This document shows, piece after piece, positions 21,959 to 34,400 of a stretch of DNA of 64,000 nt (within the stretch, counting starts at the first letter, position 1; every line of letters begins with the position of its first letter). A program made the position numbers and the translations under genes. The stretch lies in NCBI RefSeq assembly GCF_947179165.1, contig NC_077247.1, positions 14,833,501 to 14,897,500 on the forward strand, read 5' to 3'. Under the pieces are notes generated by a model that was given only the letters and a program-made list of their open reading frames with translations, had not been told where the DNA came from and made no database searches. This DNA is from Solanum dulcamara (taxonomy: Eukaryota > Streptophyta > Magnoliopsida > Solanales > Solanaceae).

Positions 21959-23416
21959 CCTACGCTGGCTATGTAGTTTATAAAGTTTGAGTTATCTAAA
22001 CTCTTATCCAAATCGGTGCTTAATACTACTCCAAAAAATATGAAATAATGCTCATATACTCATGTGATTAAAAATACTCAAAATATATCTCATTTAGTCT
22101 CATTGGACCTCACTTTGATAAGATCAAACTCTTCTCAACTCTTTATGCTTTCTCTTTTAAAATAAACATACATTTAAGACTTTTCGTGTCCCCCTCAGAC
22201 TCTTTCTCAAAAATATGATTTATGCTTAATAGTCTTAGTCATTTAGACTAAGTAAAATCATGCATAAAATCAACAATGTAAAGTTCTATAACTCAAGTAA
22301 TATAAAGTACTCAACTCTTTTCTCAATCAAGACATGAAAATACATCATTCTTCAACTCAAAACAATTTATAGAATGAAGTAATTGTAAATACTTAATTAG
22401 GATTCTTGGGAATGTAAGCATGAACAGTAAATTCAAGAATTCGGGTTAGGGGCATAATCATAATCTTAAATAAATATACATAGAACTCAACAAAAGAAAT
22501 TGCAACTCATTCAAAAAACTCAATACAATAGGATTAAACTCAAACTTGAACTCATATTGACTGAATGGAGATGTAGGGTGAGAGGACGAAATCCGACCAA
22601 CGCTGTGATTAGCTTTACATACCTGGAAGAATGATGTTCTTGGCGAAACTTGAAGAACACTATGAATACGCTTTAACCCTAGACTTTTCTCCTCTGTAAT
22701 CCTTGCTCTAAGTCTTCTAAGTAATAAAGAGGGAAAAGTATCATAGGGTATTGATAAGGGGCTTAACTAAGTCCCAAAAATTCAACTTTTTATTTGGAAA
22801 AAGGTTGGAAAAGACAAAAATACCCTCATTAAATACTAGGAGTAGCTGTCTACGTGTGACCATTTACGTTCCGCATAAATTGCCTAAAAAAGTTTATTGG
22901 AACTATTCTCTAAAATTCTAGATGTACGAGACCTTTTACGGTCGGTAGACCCTATTACGGGTCGTAGATCCTACTCATGGAGGTGCATTGAGAGGGTCCT
23001 CTAATGTCTGGTCTATGGAACTTTCTGCCATCTATAGACCCTTCGACAACTGAGAGTGACTGAGAAGGGTTTCTTGGGTTTATTTCTATTGGAGCTCTTG
23101 ACGGGACGTATAAACCTCTTTGGGCTATACAAGTGTTCATGTAGGGCAAGGTATTTTGAATTTAGGGAAGGGTTTTAGGACTCCCTTTCACTGGACCTTT
23201 CATGATCCATGGAAACTTATACAGACCGTGGAATGGTTCATGAAAGTCATGCCAATCACTAACCTTCAGAAGCATAACTTTAGGGGCTCATCTACGGAGT
23301 GTGGAAACTTTCATGGGCCATAGATGGTCTCCATAAAAGACATTATTTGCCATACTCAACTTTCTCCTCTAGGCTCTTAGAACTATTCTAAGTTAGGATA
23401 TTTCTTGGTGATATAA
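21959..23416 (-). mobile_element. Element X 3' LTR, piece 3 (start)
   Basis: In minus sense it starts near 23416 with TATATCACC, a decay of TGTAACACC, just after a purine tract AAGGGGGAGATAT (about 23418-23430) that serves as polypurine tract. It aligns with about 18205-19521 of the Y LTR. With pieces 1 and 2 it sums to about 2.3 kb, close to the 2.14 kb of Y. Confidence 0.8.
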
Positions 23417-23431
23417 TATCTCCCCCTTATG

Positions 23432-25071
23432 ATCATTCGTCCTCGAATGATGACCAAGCTATGTATTTACATAAGGAATAAATGCAATGCAAGGTTAGAA
23501 ATACTCAAACACTCAAAAGAACACTAAATTTGAGATGGGAAAATAACATTATCTTCAACATCAACACTAGGAGAAACGAATAGATGCGGGTATTTAGCTT
23601 TCATATCCTCTTCAACTTCTTATGTAGCCTCTTCAACAAACTAATTCCTCTATAAAACTTTGACTAAAGGGACAAATTTGGTCCTCAACCTGCAAACTTG
23701 ATGACTAAGATTTTGAACCAGAAAATTGTCATAAGACAAGGTATGTTTCACACCAATGCTTTTCGTAGGAACAATGAGTGAACGGCCTCCTAAGCACTTC
23801 TTGAGAAGTGAAATGTGAAATATTTTTTGAACGACCGCTAACTCTGATGGTAACTCTAACTTATAAGCTATATTTCCAACTCGCTTAATAATCAGTTAGG
23901 GACCAATGTAACAGGGACAAAGCTTCCCTTTTTGCCCAAATCTCATAACTCCTTTCATGGGTGAAACCTTCAAATATACCCAATCATTCACCTCAAACTC
24001 TAAGTATCTTCTTCTAACATTAGTGTAGGAATTTTGATGACATCACATGGGTTTTAACCTCTTTTGGATGATCTTCATCTTTTTCATAGATTGATGAACC
24101 ACGTCTAGCCCAACTAGCTCACCTTCATCAACTTCAAATCATTCAATTGGTGATATATATCTCTTTCTATAAAGAGCCTTATAAGGGGCCATTTGAATAC
24201 TTGAGTGAAAACTGTTATACACAAACTTTATAAGAGGCAAGTGATCATCCCAATTATCCTTAAAATTAATAAAGAACGCCCTCGACATGCCCTCTAGAGT
24301 CTGAATCATATGATGTACTTGACCATCTATTTGAGAACGTAAATCGATATTAATATTTACCTTCGATCCTAGACCTTTCTAAAATGACTTCCAAAAACTG
24401 GCTGGTGAATTAAGCACCTCTATCTATGATGATAGACAAAAAGACTCCATGAAGTCTGATTATCTCATGAATGTACAATCTGGCATAGTCCTCGGCTGAA
24501 TCTGTGGTCTTAACCGGTAGGAAGTAGGTTGATTTAGTCATCTGATCTACAATCACCCAAATTCAGTCATGTTGTTGATGAGATCGAAGTAAGCTTGTAA
24601 TAAAATCCATGTTGATCACCTCTTATTTCCACTCTGGAAGCTCTATATTCTGAGCCACACCACAAGGGCTTTAATGTTCAACTTTGATTTGTTGACAATT
24701 TGGGCACTTAGAAAGAAAGTCTTCAATAACTCTCTTCATGTCACTTCACCAATAGACTTCTCTCAAGTCATGGTATATCTTGGTAGAACCCAGATGAATT
24801 GAATATCTGAAGCTATGGGCTTCTGCCATGATTTTGTCTAAGTGATCATCAAAACATGAAAAGACACAACCTACTTAGATACATCAACACACCATCCTCC
24901 CTTGTGCAAAAGCCATGAATTTTTGCTTATGAACATTTTCCTTTAACTATAGTCGAATGCGGTCTTGGTCATGCTTTTCCTTCACTTCCACTACTATTGA
25001 AGAGTCAACCCCATTAAGAACAAAGACACCATCTTCATTTGAGTCCACTAGATAAACTCCCTGATAACATT
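23432..25071 (-). pseudogene. Element X integrase and chromodomain
   Basis: Minus-strand reading: GVYLVDSNEDGVFVLNGVDS (RNase H-integrase linker, 24990-25071), FRYSIHLGSTKIYHDLREVYW and CPNCQQIKVEH (HHCC zinc finger), INMDFITSLL, WVIVDQMTKSTYFLPV, TSQFWKSF, QIDGQVHHMIQTLEGM and DNWDDHLPLIKFVYNSFHSS (integrase core), LEFEVNDWVYLKVSPMKGVM (C-terminal module), then SLLKKCLGGRSLIVPT and LSYDNFLVQ (chromodomain). Stops and frameshifts are frequent. The upstream side is cut at 25071 by the Athila LTR; gag, protease and RT of X are not in view. The polypurine tract lies just downstream. Confidence 0.85.
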
Positions 25072-26600
25072 CAAACTACACTTATTACAAGTCAATGTGT
25101 AGATGGTCGCTAACAAGTATAAACCCAATGATGTGTTGGAGTCGATCCCACGAGGAACGAAATTGAATAAAATTTGATCAAGAAGTATGCACGAGTTCTA
25201 GTCTTTTATAGCATAAAAATAAATAAATGGAAATAATTTAACTCAATAGATTTCAAATATCAATTTAGAGGAGTTAACTAGTTTAGTGCTAATGCAATCA
25301 ATATGAATATGGGTGAATGCATAACTCAATATTGTTAAATATCAATGGATACACTAGGTTAAACAATCATAAAACAAGTATCTTTCAATCACTAGTCGTC
25401 TGTCCATGCAAGCACTCTCGAGCCTAAACATGAGTGCTAATGAAATTAACCCAATCCTTATCATAATCTCCTCTCTCAAGTGAGATTAACAATTGATAAA
25501 TTCAAATCAATAACTATTTGTTAATTCAACCATTTCACATCACCATTTCAAGCTAACATGAAGATCTAACATAAAAATATGTTTGTACCAATAACTTATA
25601 AATGATACATGCAAAATTAACAAAACCCATATTAAATTAACAAATCTTGAGAAGATACAAAAACCCAAATTCAAAATAACAAGTTAACTAAATAGGCACC
25701 CCGTAGAAGGATGGGGTTTAGCTACACAAATTAAAGGAAGTTTTACCAAAATAATGGTCTTCCATTTAGTTCAGCAAAGTTTAACTTTAAAATCTCAATA
25801 CCCACGGTTAAAATCCCACAATATACCCCCAGAACAATATCAAAACCCTAAGAAAAATGCAATATTCTTTTCTCAGGTTCTCAGCAATTCAAAACGTATC
25901 TTTTTCTCATTTGGAAAATCAATTTATAGTTTCTCCAAAAGCAAGCCAAAATATCACACCCAGACCACTTCGACAACCTAAGTCATGCATATTGAAGTGG
26001 TCGGTGAGTCGCCAAATGGATAGGAGTCTCACTTTTAAGCTCACAGGGCCTTTTGTCTTGGGTCTAGCTAGTTGGCGAGCAAGCTCTAGCTTGCAGACCC
26101 ATTCGGCGAGTCGCCATTTGGAAATTCTCCTCTCCCTTTTGTTGCTCAATTCTTAGTTAGTTTGGAACCTTTGGCTGAGCTAAGTCGAGCTCGCCTTTCA
26201 TGTTGGAGAGTTACTTTCCTCTCTTCGATATTGGCTCCTTTATTTAGGCCAAGGCTTCATCTCCTTTTTACGAGCATGATGTAGCTCACCTTTCCTATTC
26301 AGCAAATCGCCGTTGCACTTCTTGGCTCGCTAAATTGCCTTCGTAGTTAGCCTTGACTTTTAGTGCATTAACGCGACCTTAGATCCCTCTTGGCATCGCC
26401 GAAGGCTCTTTGCGAGCTTCACTACATGTTTTGTCACTTTTTGGCCCTTTTCTTCAAAATAATGCACATGCCTGGTCCTAGACTCCTCTCATCTACAAAT
26501 AAACACTTTAAGGTCAGTATTGGACACAATATAGGCAAAAAGGACAATATATCATTATATTTTGAGTCCTAAATGAGTCAAAATTCCTAACTCTTCAACA
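25072..26600 (-). mobile_element. Athila-type 3' LTR
   Basis: A 1.53-kb LTR in minus sense from TGTTGAAGAGTTAGG (26600) to GTTATCA (25072). It sits next to the purine tract AAGTTGGGGG (26601-26610) on the internal side and next to the X integrase frame on the other, with flank GGGAG in minus sense. Removing it leaves the X coding frame VYLVDSNEDG in phase up to the flank. It contains several GGCGAGTCGCC-type phrases (26000-26130). The length fits Athila LTRs. The short ORFs 25754-26156 are chance. Confidence 0.8.
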
Positions 26601-26610
26601 CCCCCAACTT
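26601..26610 (-). other. Athila polypurine tract
   Basis: In minus sense AAGTTGGGGG abuts TGTTGAAG of the LTR. It is the plus-strand primer for reverse transcription in LTR elements, and it defines the LTR edge. Confidence 0.7.
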
Positions 26611-28221
26611 ATATTTTTACTTGTCCTCAAGTAAATCAAGAAACCAATCAGTTCAAAACCAATGTCTACAAGTAGTGCTCATGAGAACCAACATGAAAGT
26701 GCAAACAAGGTTCAATTTCACCAGGTTATGTTCAATTATGTACCCAAGGCCTCAAAAATCACTAGCCAATCTCAATTAGAGTTCATTCTTACAAATACTA
26801 ACTTCAAAATGCAAATTTATGCTAAACGCACATATTAGAAGGCCCTCACATCAAAGAAGTGATTCCATGCTCTCAAGAAGCCATTCAAAGACATTAATAA
26901 CGAAATCAAAAATAACTCTCACACTTACAAGGACAAAAACATGCATAACTTCACCCATAGGCTTTCCCGTAATTTCCAATTAACATATCAATTGGATCAT
27001 GCAAGATCAAAAAGGTCTTTTAAGGCTTGTAATGAGGCTGAGAGCATGATATGATCATTTAGGCTTGGTGAGTCTTCCTTCTTGAAGCATGGATCAATTT
27101 AATTTCTCTTCCTTTTCTTTCATTTGTCAAGCACACAAATCACTTTTTTTCCATTAATACCACACCACAATCATCGACATATTCCATTGGATACCCCTTT
27201 TATTTCCAAACTGATACACCAAAAATCTTTATTTATATTTTTTTTCCTTTTTCAATTCTTTTCTTCTCTTTTCCTTTTATTTATATGGAAGGGTTCCATT
27301 TCTTCCATAATCATGTGCCCAAAAGTGATTTTCACGAACCTTTCATCCGGATTCTTTTCTCATCTTTACCATACCCCAAACTTAGGCTTTTGGCTTAAGT
27401 TGTCTATTCAAAACACCCAATTCTCCAAGAAGGTTATAGCTGGGAAAGACAATGGAATTTTGAAAATCGGTTTAGCAATCGAATTCATGTTTCATCTAAA
27501 GAAAAGGTAGGCTCAAAGGGTGTCAAGTTAGGTTCACTTTCTCACAAGGAAGTCACAAGAAGGTATAACAATTAGGTTCACTCTCAAAAATCATACCTAA
27601 GATCATTTCTTTTAATCACCAATTCTAATAGATTGGTCCAACGGGGCAAGTTCTAGGTGCCCTTATGCATATTTTTCAAGTAAACCTCAACACACATGGC
27701 ATTTCAACACATACATCAAACATAATTCTACATATTAAGCTCATGTGTGACGATCATTGTAAGAGTCACAATTGACATTTAACTAGTTACAATGAGATGC
27801 CAAGAGTTTACACAAGACTTATGCAACCTTTTTTGCCTTGTTGGACTCAAACCAATGTGTCGTTCAACAAGATCATTATTTAAGTCATTGATGTTAATCA
27901 AACCGACTCTTGAATGTACAAATGAACATTATACATAACTATAACAATTTTAGAGGGAGAACAAGTGACAAGATCAAGTGACAAGTTCTAAAACCAATTA
28001 TATACAACCCATAGAAATGTCAAAACAACAAATAACCAAGTCATATTTACAACCCAAAACGTCAAAACAAAAAAATAACCAAAAGTAAATGGTTAGGGAC
28101 CAAAGGTACACTCACCCTACCAAAACAAAAAAGCAGTGTCCTCAATGCAAAAAGTAAAACATGAAAATAAAAGAGAGATAAAGATAAGGATCCCCTTGTT
28201 AGGATAAGCCTGAGGACATCG
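26611..28221 (-). other. Athila 3' spacer between ORF3 and LTR
   Basis: Non-coding in all frames beyond short chance ORFs. The plus-strand frame 27124-27510 lies in a T/C-rich patch and has no family features. Athila elements typically carry a long non-coding 3' stretch here. Confidence 0.5.
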
Positions 28222-29829
28222 CTAGACCGTAGATGCATCCTTAAATAGGGCAACACAACCTGATGTCTCTCTAGGAAGAAAAGAAGGTGGCTCAAGGGGA
28301 GATGAATCCTCAAGTAAATGTGCAACATCCACCTGGAGCTGGATATCCTCCAAATCAGCAAGTCCCTCGTATGTTTCCTCGGCCTGATGCTTAATCTCAC
28401 TCAATTCCTCTTCATTAGTCTCGAGAGGCTCCTCATCATCCTCAATAACATCAACCTCAACTCCGATTGTAGATGTTGGAGGGGCCTCAAAACTAACAAC
28501 TCTATGGATCGGAGGCACATTTGAACTCGGACCCTCAGAGGTGTCAACACCACCCCAAATCATAGAAATATTTATGGACCTAAGATCGTCCATGTCTTTC
28601 CCATCCGGTAAATCACGACCTGTGTAGGTAGAGGCCTGGTTGTGGTAGTAGTGGGAGGAACTATAGAAGTAGAAGTAGTATTAGATATACCTGGCACAGT
28701 AAGAGAGAAAGGTATAGTGCCTGCCTCCAGAGACTCTGTATCTACTACTAGTACTTTATTAACCAATGTTGGTCTCATCCGAGCCTCAACATCCCTCAAA
28801 TAGTCCTTTTTAATTGGATGGATGTCACTAGATAAGGCAGGGGCCACAGAAACATCTATCATATCAATAAATGAGACCCTAGCATTCTTACAAAGCTTAG
28901 TAATCAATATAGGGAATATCAATAAAGTCTACTACTGTCAAGCCATGAATAGAATCTCTAGCATGATGATCGAACCCAAGTTCAATCTCTGCCTATCAAT
29001 GATACTCTCTAACAATGTCGCCTTGGGGTGGAGAAGGAATGACTCATTCTATTAAGACATGAGTGTGTTGCTAGTGAATCCAAACTAGTATTGCGCAACA
29101 ATGTTGATGTCCTTTTTCTTTATCACAACTCCCTTCTCAATCCATGGAGGGGTAATTATGAAATTAGTGGATCTAATCAACCCTTCAAGTCATCCAATGT
29201 GCTATTTTTTAATTTAGCCACCAATGAATAATGAATACGGACTGTGCACCCTAATGCATCATTGTTATCTGTTTCACTGCACTAACTTCCATTCCTAGAA
29301 CGGTCACAACCTCAATATGTCCCACTATACTGACATTCTTCTTCCCTTGAAGAAATAAATCTGCATGTTCCTCATGGAACTCACGAACCCAAGCTAGGAC
29401 ATAAGGTATCCGAGCTCTAGTGAACCGCTCGAATTGGTGAAATTGGATTGTACTCCAAATCTCTGAGGCACCCTATTAGCTAATGGGAACTACCTGAGGC
29501 ACCCTATTAGCTAACTGATCACGGATAACGTTGGAGTGCATCTTGATCCATGAACACTTATGCACCTACTCTACAGCAAGAGGAAGAGGTTGGGACTCCA
29601 TAATAGGTGTGTGAACCAATATAGAAGTACCCTCTCCTTAGTCGGGAATAGAATCATCCGACCATGAGTCATCACTAGATTGCGACGCTTGAACAACTTT
29701 CTATTTCCCTTTGCCTTTATCTTTCTCCTTTTCACTCACACATTGTGATGGGCATTGAGTGGTCCGACAAGGTTTAGAAATCTCACTAATGGTAATGAGT
29801 CGATGTGCTGGATATTTATCTGAAGCCAT
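28222..29829 (-). pseudogene. Athila third ORF (plant transposon protein-like, env position)
   Basis: In minus sense it begins at an ATG at 29829 (MASDKYPAHR, then SEISKPCRTTQCPSQ and a Lys/Glu-rich KEKDKGKGK), passes a stop, and continues through SSDDSWSDDSIPD, VHKCSWIKMHSNVIRDQLAN, then the frame 28572-28922 (FPILITKLCKNARVSFIDMI, SSDIHPIKKDYLRDVEARMR, Thr/Pro-rich tail) and the shifted frame 28222-28593 (acidic, IEDDEEPLETNEEELSE). I recognise the pattern as the putative plant transposon protein family that sits downstream of integrase in Solanaceae Athila elements. The function is unknown. Env-like status is only positional, and I see no clear signal peptide or membrane segment. Several stops and at least one frameshift. 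Confidence 0.6.
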
Positions 29830-31655
29830 ATCTTCCTAATAAAAACATACACAAAGAGAGAATTGGGTGAAGGATTAGTTGAAACCATTAAAATTTGCAA
29901 ATAGAGTTAAGTGACAAAGAAATAAGCTGAGGTTCGCTGAGTAAAATGGTGAGTCGCTGAACAAAAAAGGCAAGCTTGATTAAGCCCAACTCATGCTAAG
30001 CTTAGAGTCAAAAAGTTATGCGAGTAGATAGATCGTTAGGCGAGTCTCTATTACCATCGGCGAGCTTGTAGGAGCTCGCCAAAATGAGAAAAACAAAATC
30101 CATTCCAAGGCTAGCAATCTACGGTAAACAGGGCTAGGGGACTTCCTGAAGCGCGAGTCGCCCAATGAGATTGGCGAGGCATCAGGAGTTCACCAAAATG
30201 TTCTGAAAGGACTGGCAAACTTAGAATAATAGGATGATGAAGAATCCCCTATGGCGACTCGCAAACCCATTAGGCTAGCACATAGATGCTTATCAATACG
30301 CACAATTTCACGATTTAAACCAATTTTGCAAAATTTTCAAACCCAAATTTCTTTTAAGAACTACACACACAATTTATGTTTTAATTTCAACAACCCAGAT
30401 GATGTAATACAACGTAAGTGCTCAGACTTCCCTATGAGATTAATCCAAATACAAAAAAATGACATATTCATCCTTAAGAATGACGTCACCCATCTATCAT
30501 CAGGCAAAATTGATTATTTCGTATGTATGGGGTTACTAAGACTTCACCCAAACATGAACATTATTCAGACTCAAATAATTTCGAATGAACACACCTATAG
30601 TGAGGACCAATTTCAAACAGAAATTCACATACCCAATAATATGTCAAACAAAAGAAGGATTCTAAACAATGGAATCAATACACTCAATGAACAACCCTAA
30701 TTTAACCATTCATAAACCCTGTACAAAATCAAGAAAATCAATAATTTCCTCAAACAGGAGCATTACGATCAAAGTTTCATGCCCAATAGCAATGGGAAAG
30801 GCAAAGAAAGCAATATCACAGTGCAATAAAATAGCAAATTAGATGGGCAATGAAAAATCAAGAAGTATAACCTTTCAATCGCACTTAGATGATTAGAACC
30901 AGGGTAAAGAACTAAAGAAACACAATCCATACAAATGCACAAGTAAATGAGGAAGAAAAATGTAAAAGATTTGACTAAAATAAAGAAATAAGGGAAGGTG
31001 AATAGTGTAAGGGAGAAGAAGGAGAGGAATTTGAAAAATGAGAATTTAAATAGACAAGGGGCCCTTTAGTTCCTTTTAAGAAATGAAATCAACGATGTCT
31101 TACTAATGTCGCCGATTGATCGGCATGTCTCCCTTCATGAATCACATCACCGAAAAGGTTTGGCTGAGAATATGCATGGTACAAAGCAAGTAGGCGAGCC
31201 TGCTAAAGCTTGCTAAATCAGTTGGGCCAATTTCCATTTGGTGCATAGCTCACTAAGTTCATCAGTTATTCTGTAGCCAAATGCACACTTCAAAGTGTAA
31301 TAGGATTAAACCCACCAAAACATTTTGTGTATCGCCAAAGTTCTTTTTTTCTCACCAAAAGTGATAGACTTTCCAGGGCCAACTAGGCTTTTTGAACTCC
31401 TAGAAGGCGAGCCAAAGATAGTTTTCTTAGATGATTCTGCGACTTGCCAATTCTGGCTGAGCTCGTCAAATCGTACGATGTCATTTTCACTTGTGAGGCT
31501 CTAATTTTAGGTGAGCCGAGATGGGCTTGCCGATCACACTAGGCGAATCACATTTTTCATCATTTGATCACCTATTGTTCTTCTTCAGTGACTTCCAACT
31601 TTAACCTACACAATGAACACACAATATTCAAAAACCTCTAAAAACTTAGGGTGCC
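29830..31655 (-). promoter_or_regulatory. Promoter-like leader of Athila ORF3
   Basis: A 1.8-kb non-coding block between integrase and ORF3. In minus sense it holds a TATA-like CTATTTAAAT (31042-31053), followed by a pyrimidine-rich leader (CTCTCCTTCTTCTCCCTTAC, about 31006-31026) and, further on, TTTTGTACAGG near 30718-30725, which resembles a 3' splice site. Repeated GGCGAGC/GCTCGCC phrases flank it (29990-30250 and 31100-31560) and also occur in the LTR at 26000-26300. An internal promoter for ORF3 is inference. The plus-strand frame 30251-30700 (149 codons) has no recognisable features. Confidence 0.4.
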
Positions 31656-33000
31656 TCCCATGAAGTGCCTTAGTTTACGTCGTGGCATAATGTGGAGATG
31701 TATTTAAGTTTCATCCAAATATACCACTTCTATCATTCCCTCACCCGAGACTTCTCTGAAGTACAACTTTAGTCTTTACCCATTAATCTTGAATTTCGAA
31801 CCCTCATTATTCTCAAATTCAATATCCCCATTTTCAAACACACGAGTCACTTTGAAAGGGCCAGACTATTACGATTTTAGCTTTTCAGGAAAGAGTCGGA
31901 GGCAAGAATTTTATAGCAACACAAGATGACCAACTCTAAAGTCCCATTGACGAATTCGAGCATCATGCCATTATTTCATTTTCTCCTTGTGAAGAGCTGA
32001 GCTCTCATAAGTTCGAAGTCAAAATTCCTCCAAAGAGTGAAGTTGACCAACTCTATCCTTCGACGTAACATCCCAATTTAAATTCATAGCCTTCAATGTC
32101 CACAAATCTTTATGTTCAAACTCTACCAAAATGTGACAAGCCTTACCAAATACCAACTGATATGAAGACATGCTAATCAGTGTCTTGTAAGTAGTTCTAT
32201 AAGCCCATAAAGAGTCTTCAAACCATGAGGACCAATCAGATCTATTAGAATTTACTGTCGTGGCTAAGATGTTCTCTATCTCCCCGTTTGACACTTCAAC
32301 TTTCCCACTCATTCACGGGAGATATGTTGTAGCAACCCTGTGTTTTACACTATATTTGCTGAACAATAAAGCAAACACACGGTAGAAAAAATAAGATCCA
32401 CCATCACTAATAGTAGCACGAGGGGTACCAAACCTTGTGAATATGAACCTCTTGAGGAATTAAAGAACACTTCGTCCCTTATTGTTAGGTAAGACCACCT
32501 CTTCTATTCATTTTGAAACATAATCAACTGCAACTAATATGTACTTCTTCTTGTAGGAACTTTCAAAAGGACCAATGAAATCAATCCACCACACATCAAA
32601 TAATTCTACCTCTAATATCAGAATGAGAGGCAATTCATGTCGCCCATATATTCCTCCTTGTTTTTGGCATTAATCATAGTCTTTGACAAGCAAGTTGGCA
32701 TCTTGATATAAGGTAGGCCAATAACCATAGTTCGTACCCCATTATAATGGCCACCAACCGGTGACGTATGACAAGCATGAAGGATCACCTCAACCTCAAC
32801 TTTTGGAGTACACCTCTGGATCATATGGTCTGCACATTCCCTGAATAAATAGGGATCATCCCAAAAATATTTCTTTGCATAAAAAAGATATCTTCTACGT
32901 TGGTAAAAATTTAGCCCATCGGGAAGAATCTCACAAAATTCAAAGTTAGCAAAATCAGTGTACCACAGGTGAGAGCTATTAGATACCACCATCACGACAC
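31656..33000 (-). pseudogene. Athila integrase
   Basis: The minus-strand frame 32618-32995 holds WYTDFANFEFCEILPDGLNF, KKYFWDDPYLFRECADHMIQ, RCTPKVEVEVILHACHTSPV and GGHYNGVRT (N-terminal part and HHCC finger, His present). The core (about 32330-32610) is badly broken. The frame 32019-32312 gives VEVSNGEIENIL, DSLWAYRTTYKTLISMSSYQ and LVFGKACHILVEFEHK, and the C-terminal module FPGKLKS / WPFQSDS / EIQD-W lies at 31750-31900. These phrases are diagnostic of Athila-clade integrase and differ clearly from the chromovirus copies nearby. There is no chromodomain. Confidence 0.85.
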
Positions 33001-34400
33001 ATCTTGGAAGGCCTTTTCAATCTCCTTCTATCTGGATATCACCACATCAGACTCGAGTCTCAATAAATGATCCTCCACCTGATTTTCACAACCCTTATGA
33101 TCCTTGACTTCAAAATTGAATTCTTACAACAATAATACCCAATGAATTAGATAGGTTTTTGCATCTTTCTTTGCCATTATATATCGGGATTGCGGCATGG
33201 TCGATGTAGAATACCACTTTAGTACCTAAAAGGTAGGTATGGAATTTTTCAAAGCCATATATAATAACCAATAACTCTTGCTCGCTCACCGTATAATTCT
33301 TTTGGGCCATGTTTAGCGTCTTACTAGTATAGTAGACATGATGGAACAAATTTCCTTTCATTTAGCCCAGAACAACCCCCAAAGAACCAATGCTTGCATC
33401 ACACATGAGCTCAAAAGGGATGCTCTAATTCAAAGCAACAATAATCGGAGCCGATATGAGCTTCTCTTTAAGATATAGGAATGCTTTGACATAAGCGTCA
33501 TCAAATTGAAATACACTCTCTTTTTTAAGTAGTTTGCACAGAGGATAGGCCTCCTTAGAGAAATCTTTGATAAACCTCTAATAAAACTCGGCATGTCCTA
33601 AGAAACTTCGGACACCCTTTACTAAAATAGGAGGAGGTAACCAAGAAATAACTTCAACTTTTGCTTGATCAACTTGTATACCATCTTCTGAGATTTTATG
33701 TCCCAACATTATACCTTCTTTTACCATGAAGTGGAACCTCTCCCAATTAAGCACAAGATTCTTTCCACATACCTTTGCAATACCTGACCAAGATGCTCAA
33801 TGCAAGAATCAAATATATCCCCCACAATTGACAAATCATCCATAAAGACCTACATCGTGTCTTCTACCATGTTGATAAAAAGGGATAGCATACACCTTTG
33901 AAAAGTTGTGGGAGTATCGCATAAACCGAAAGGCATCCGCCTAAAAGCAAAAGTGTTATTTGGGCACATAATAGTAGTGTTCTCTTGGTCTTCGGTAGTA
34001 ACAGAAATCTAGTTATACTCAAAGTACACATCCAAAAAGCATTACTAACCACAACCCGCAAGATGATCTAACGTTTGGTCCATAAGGCATAGGGAAGTGG
34101 TCATTTTTCATGCAAATATTAAATTTTTTATAGTGAATGCATACCCTCAAAACGGTCGCTAGCCGTATCAATACTAGTTCATTCTTTTCATTTGGCACAA
34201 TTGTCATGCCACCTTTTTTAGGGATGCATTGCACCTGGCTCACCCATTTACTATCTGCAATGGGATAGACAACACTTGCATTGAGCCACTTGATGATTTC
34301 CTTCTTCACTACCTCTTCCAGGGGAGGGTTCAACTTCCGTTGGTACTCAATGCTAGACTTGCTATCACTAGCCAACTAGATCTTATGTGTGGAAACACTG
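33001..34400 (-). pseudogene. Athila reverse transcriptase and RNase H
   Basis: The RT start at 34019-34375 reads YQRKLNPPLEEVVKKEIIKW, ADSKWVSQVQCIPKKGGMT and VCIHYKKFN. A further part at 33864-34061 and degenerate sequence to about 33480 follow. RNase H at 33110-33361 reads FHHVYYTSKTLNMAQKNYTV, SEQELLVIIYGFEKFHTYLL and FYIDHAAI. Domain order and wording fit Athila. Frameshifts and stops separate every block. Confidence 0.85.

Noticed and set aside
25754..26156. Overlapping ORFs on both strands within the Athila LTR
   Set aside because: They lie wholly inside a defined LTR, overlap on opposite strands and resemble nothing.
27124..27510. 128-codon Phe-rich plus-strand ORF
   Set aside because: It falls in a T-rich patch of the Athila 3' spacer and has no family features.
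30251..30700. 149-codon plus-strand ORF, the longest intact frame in its region
   Set aside because: It is antisense to the leader of Athila ORF3, has no recognisable domain and is Asn/Ile-rich, as expected from AT-rich non-coding DNA.
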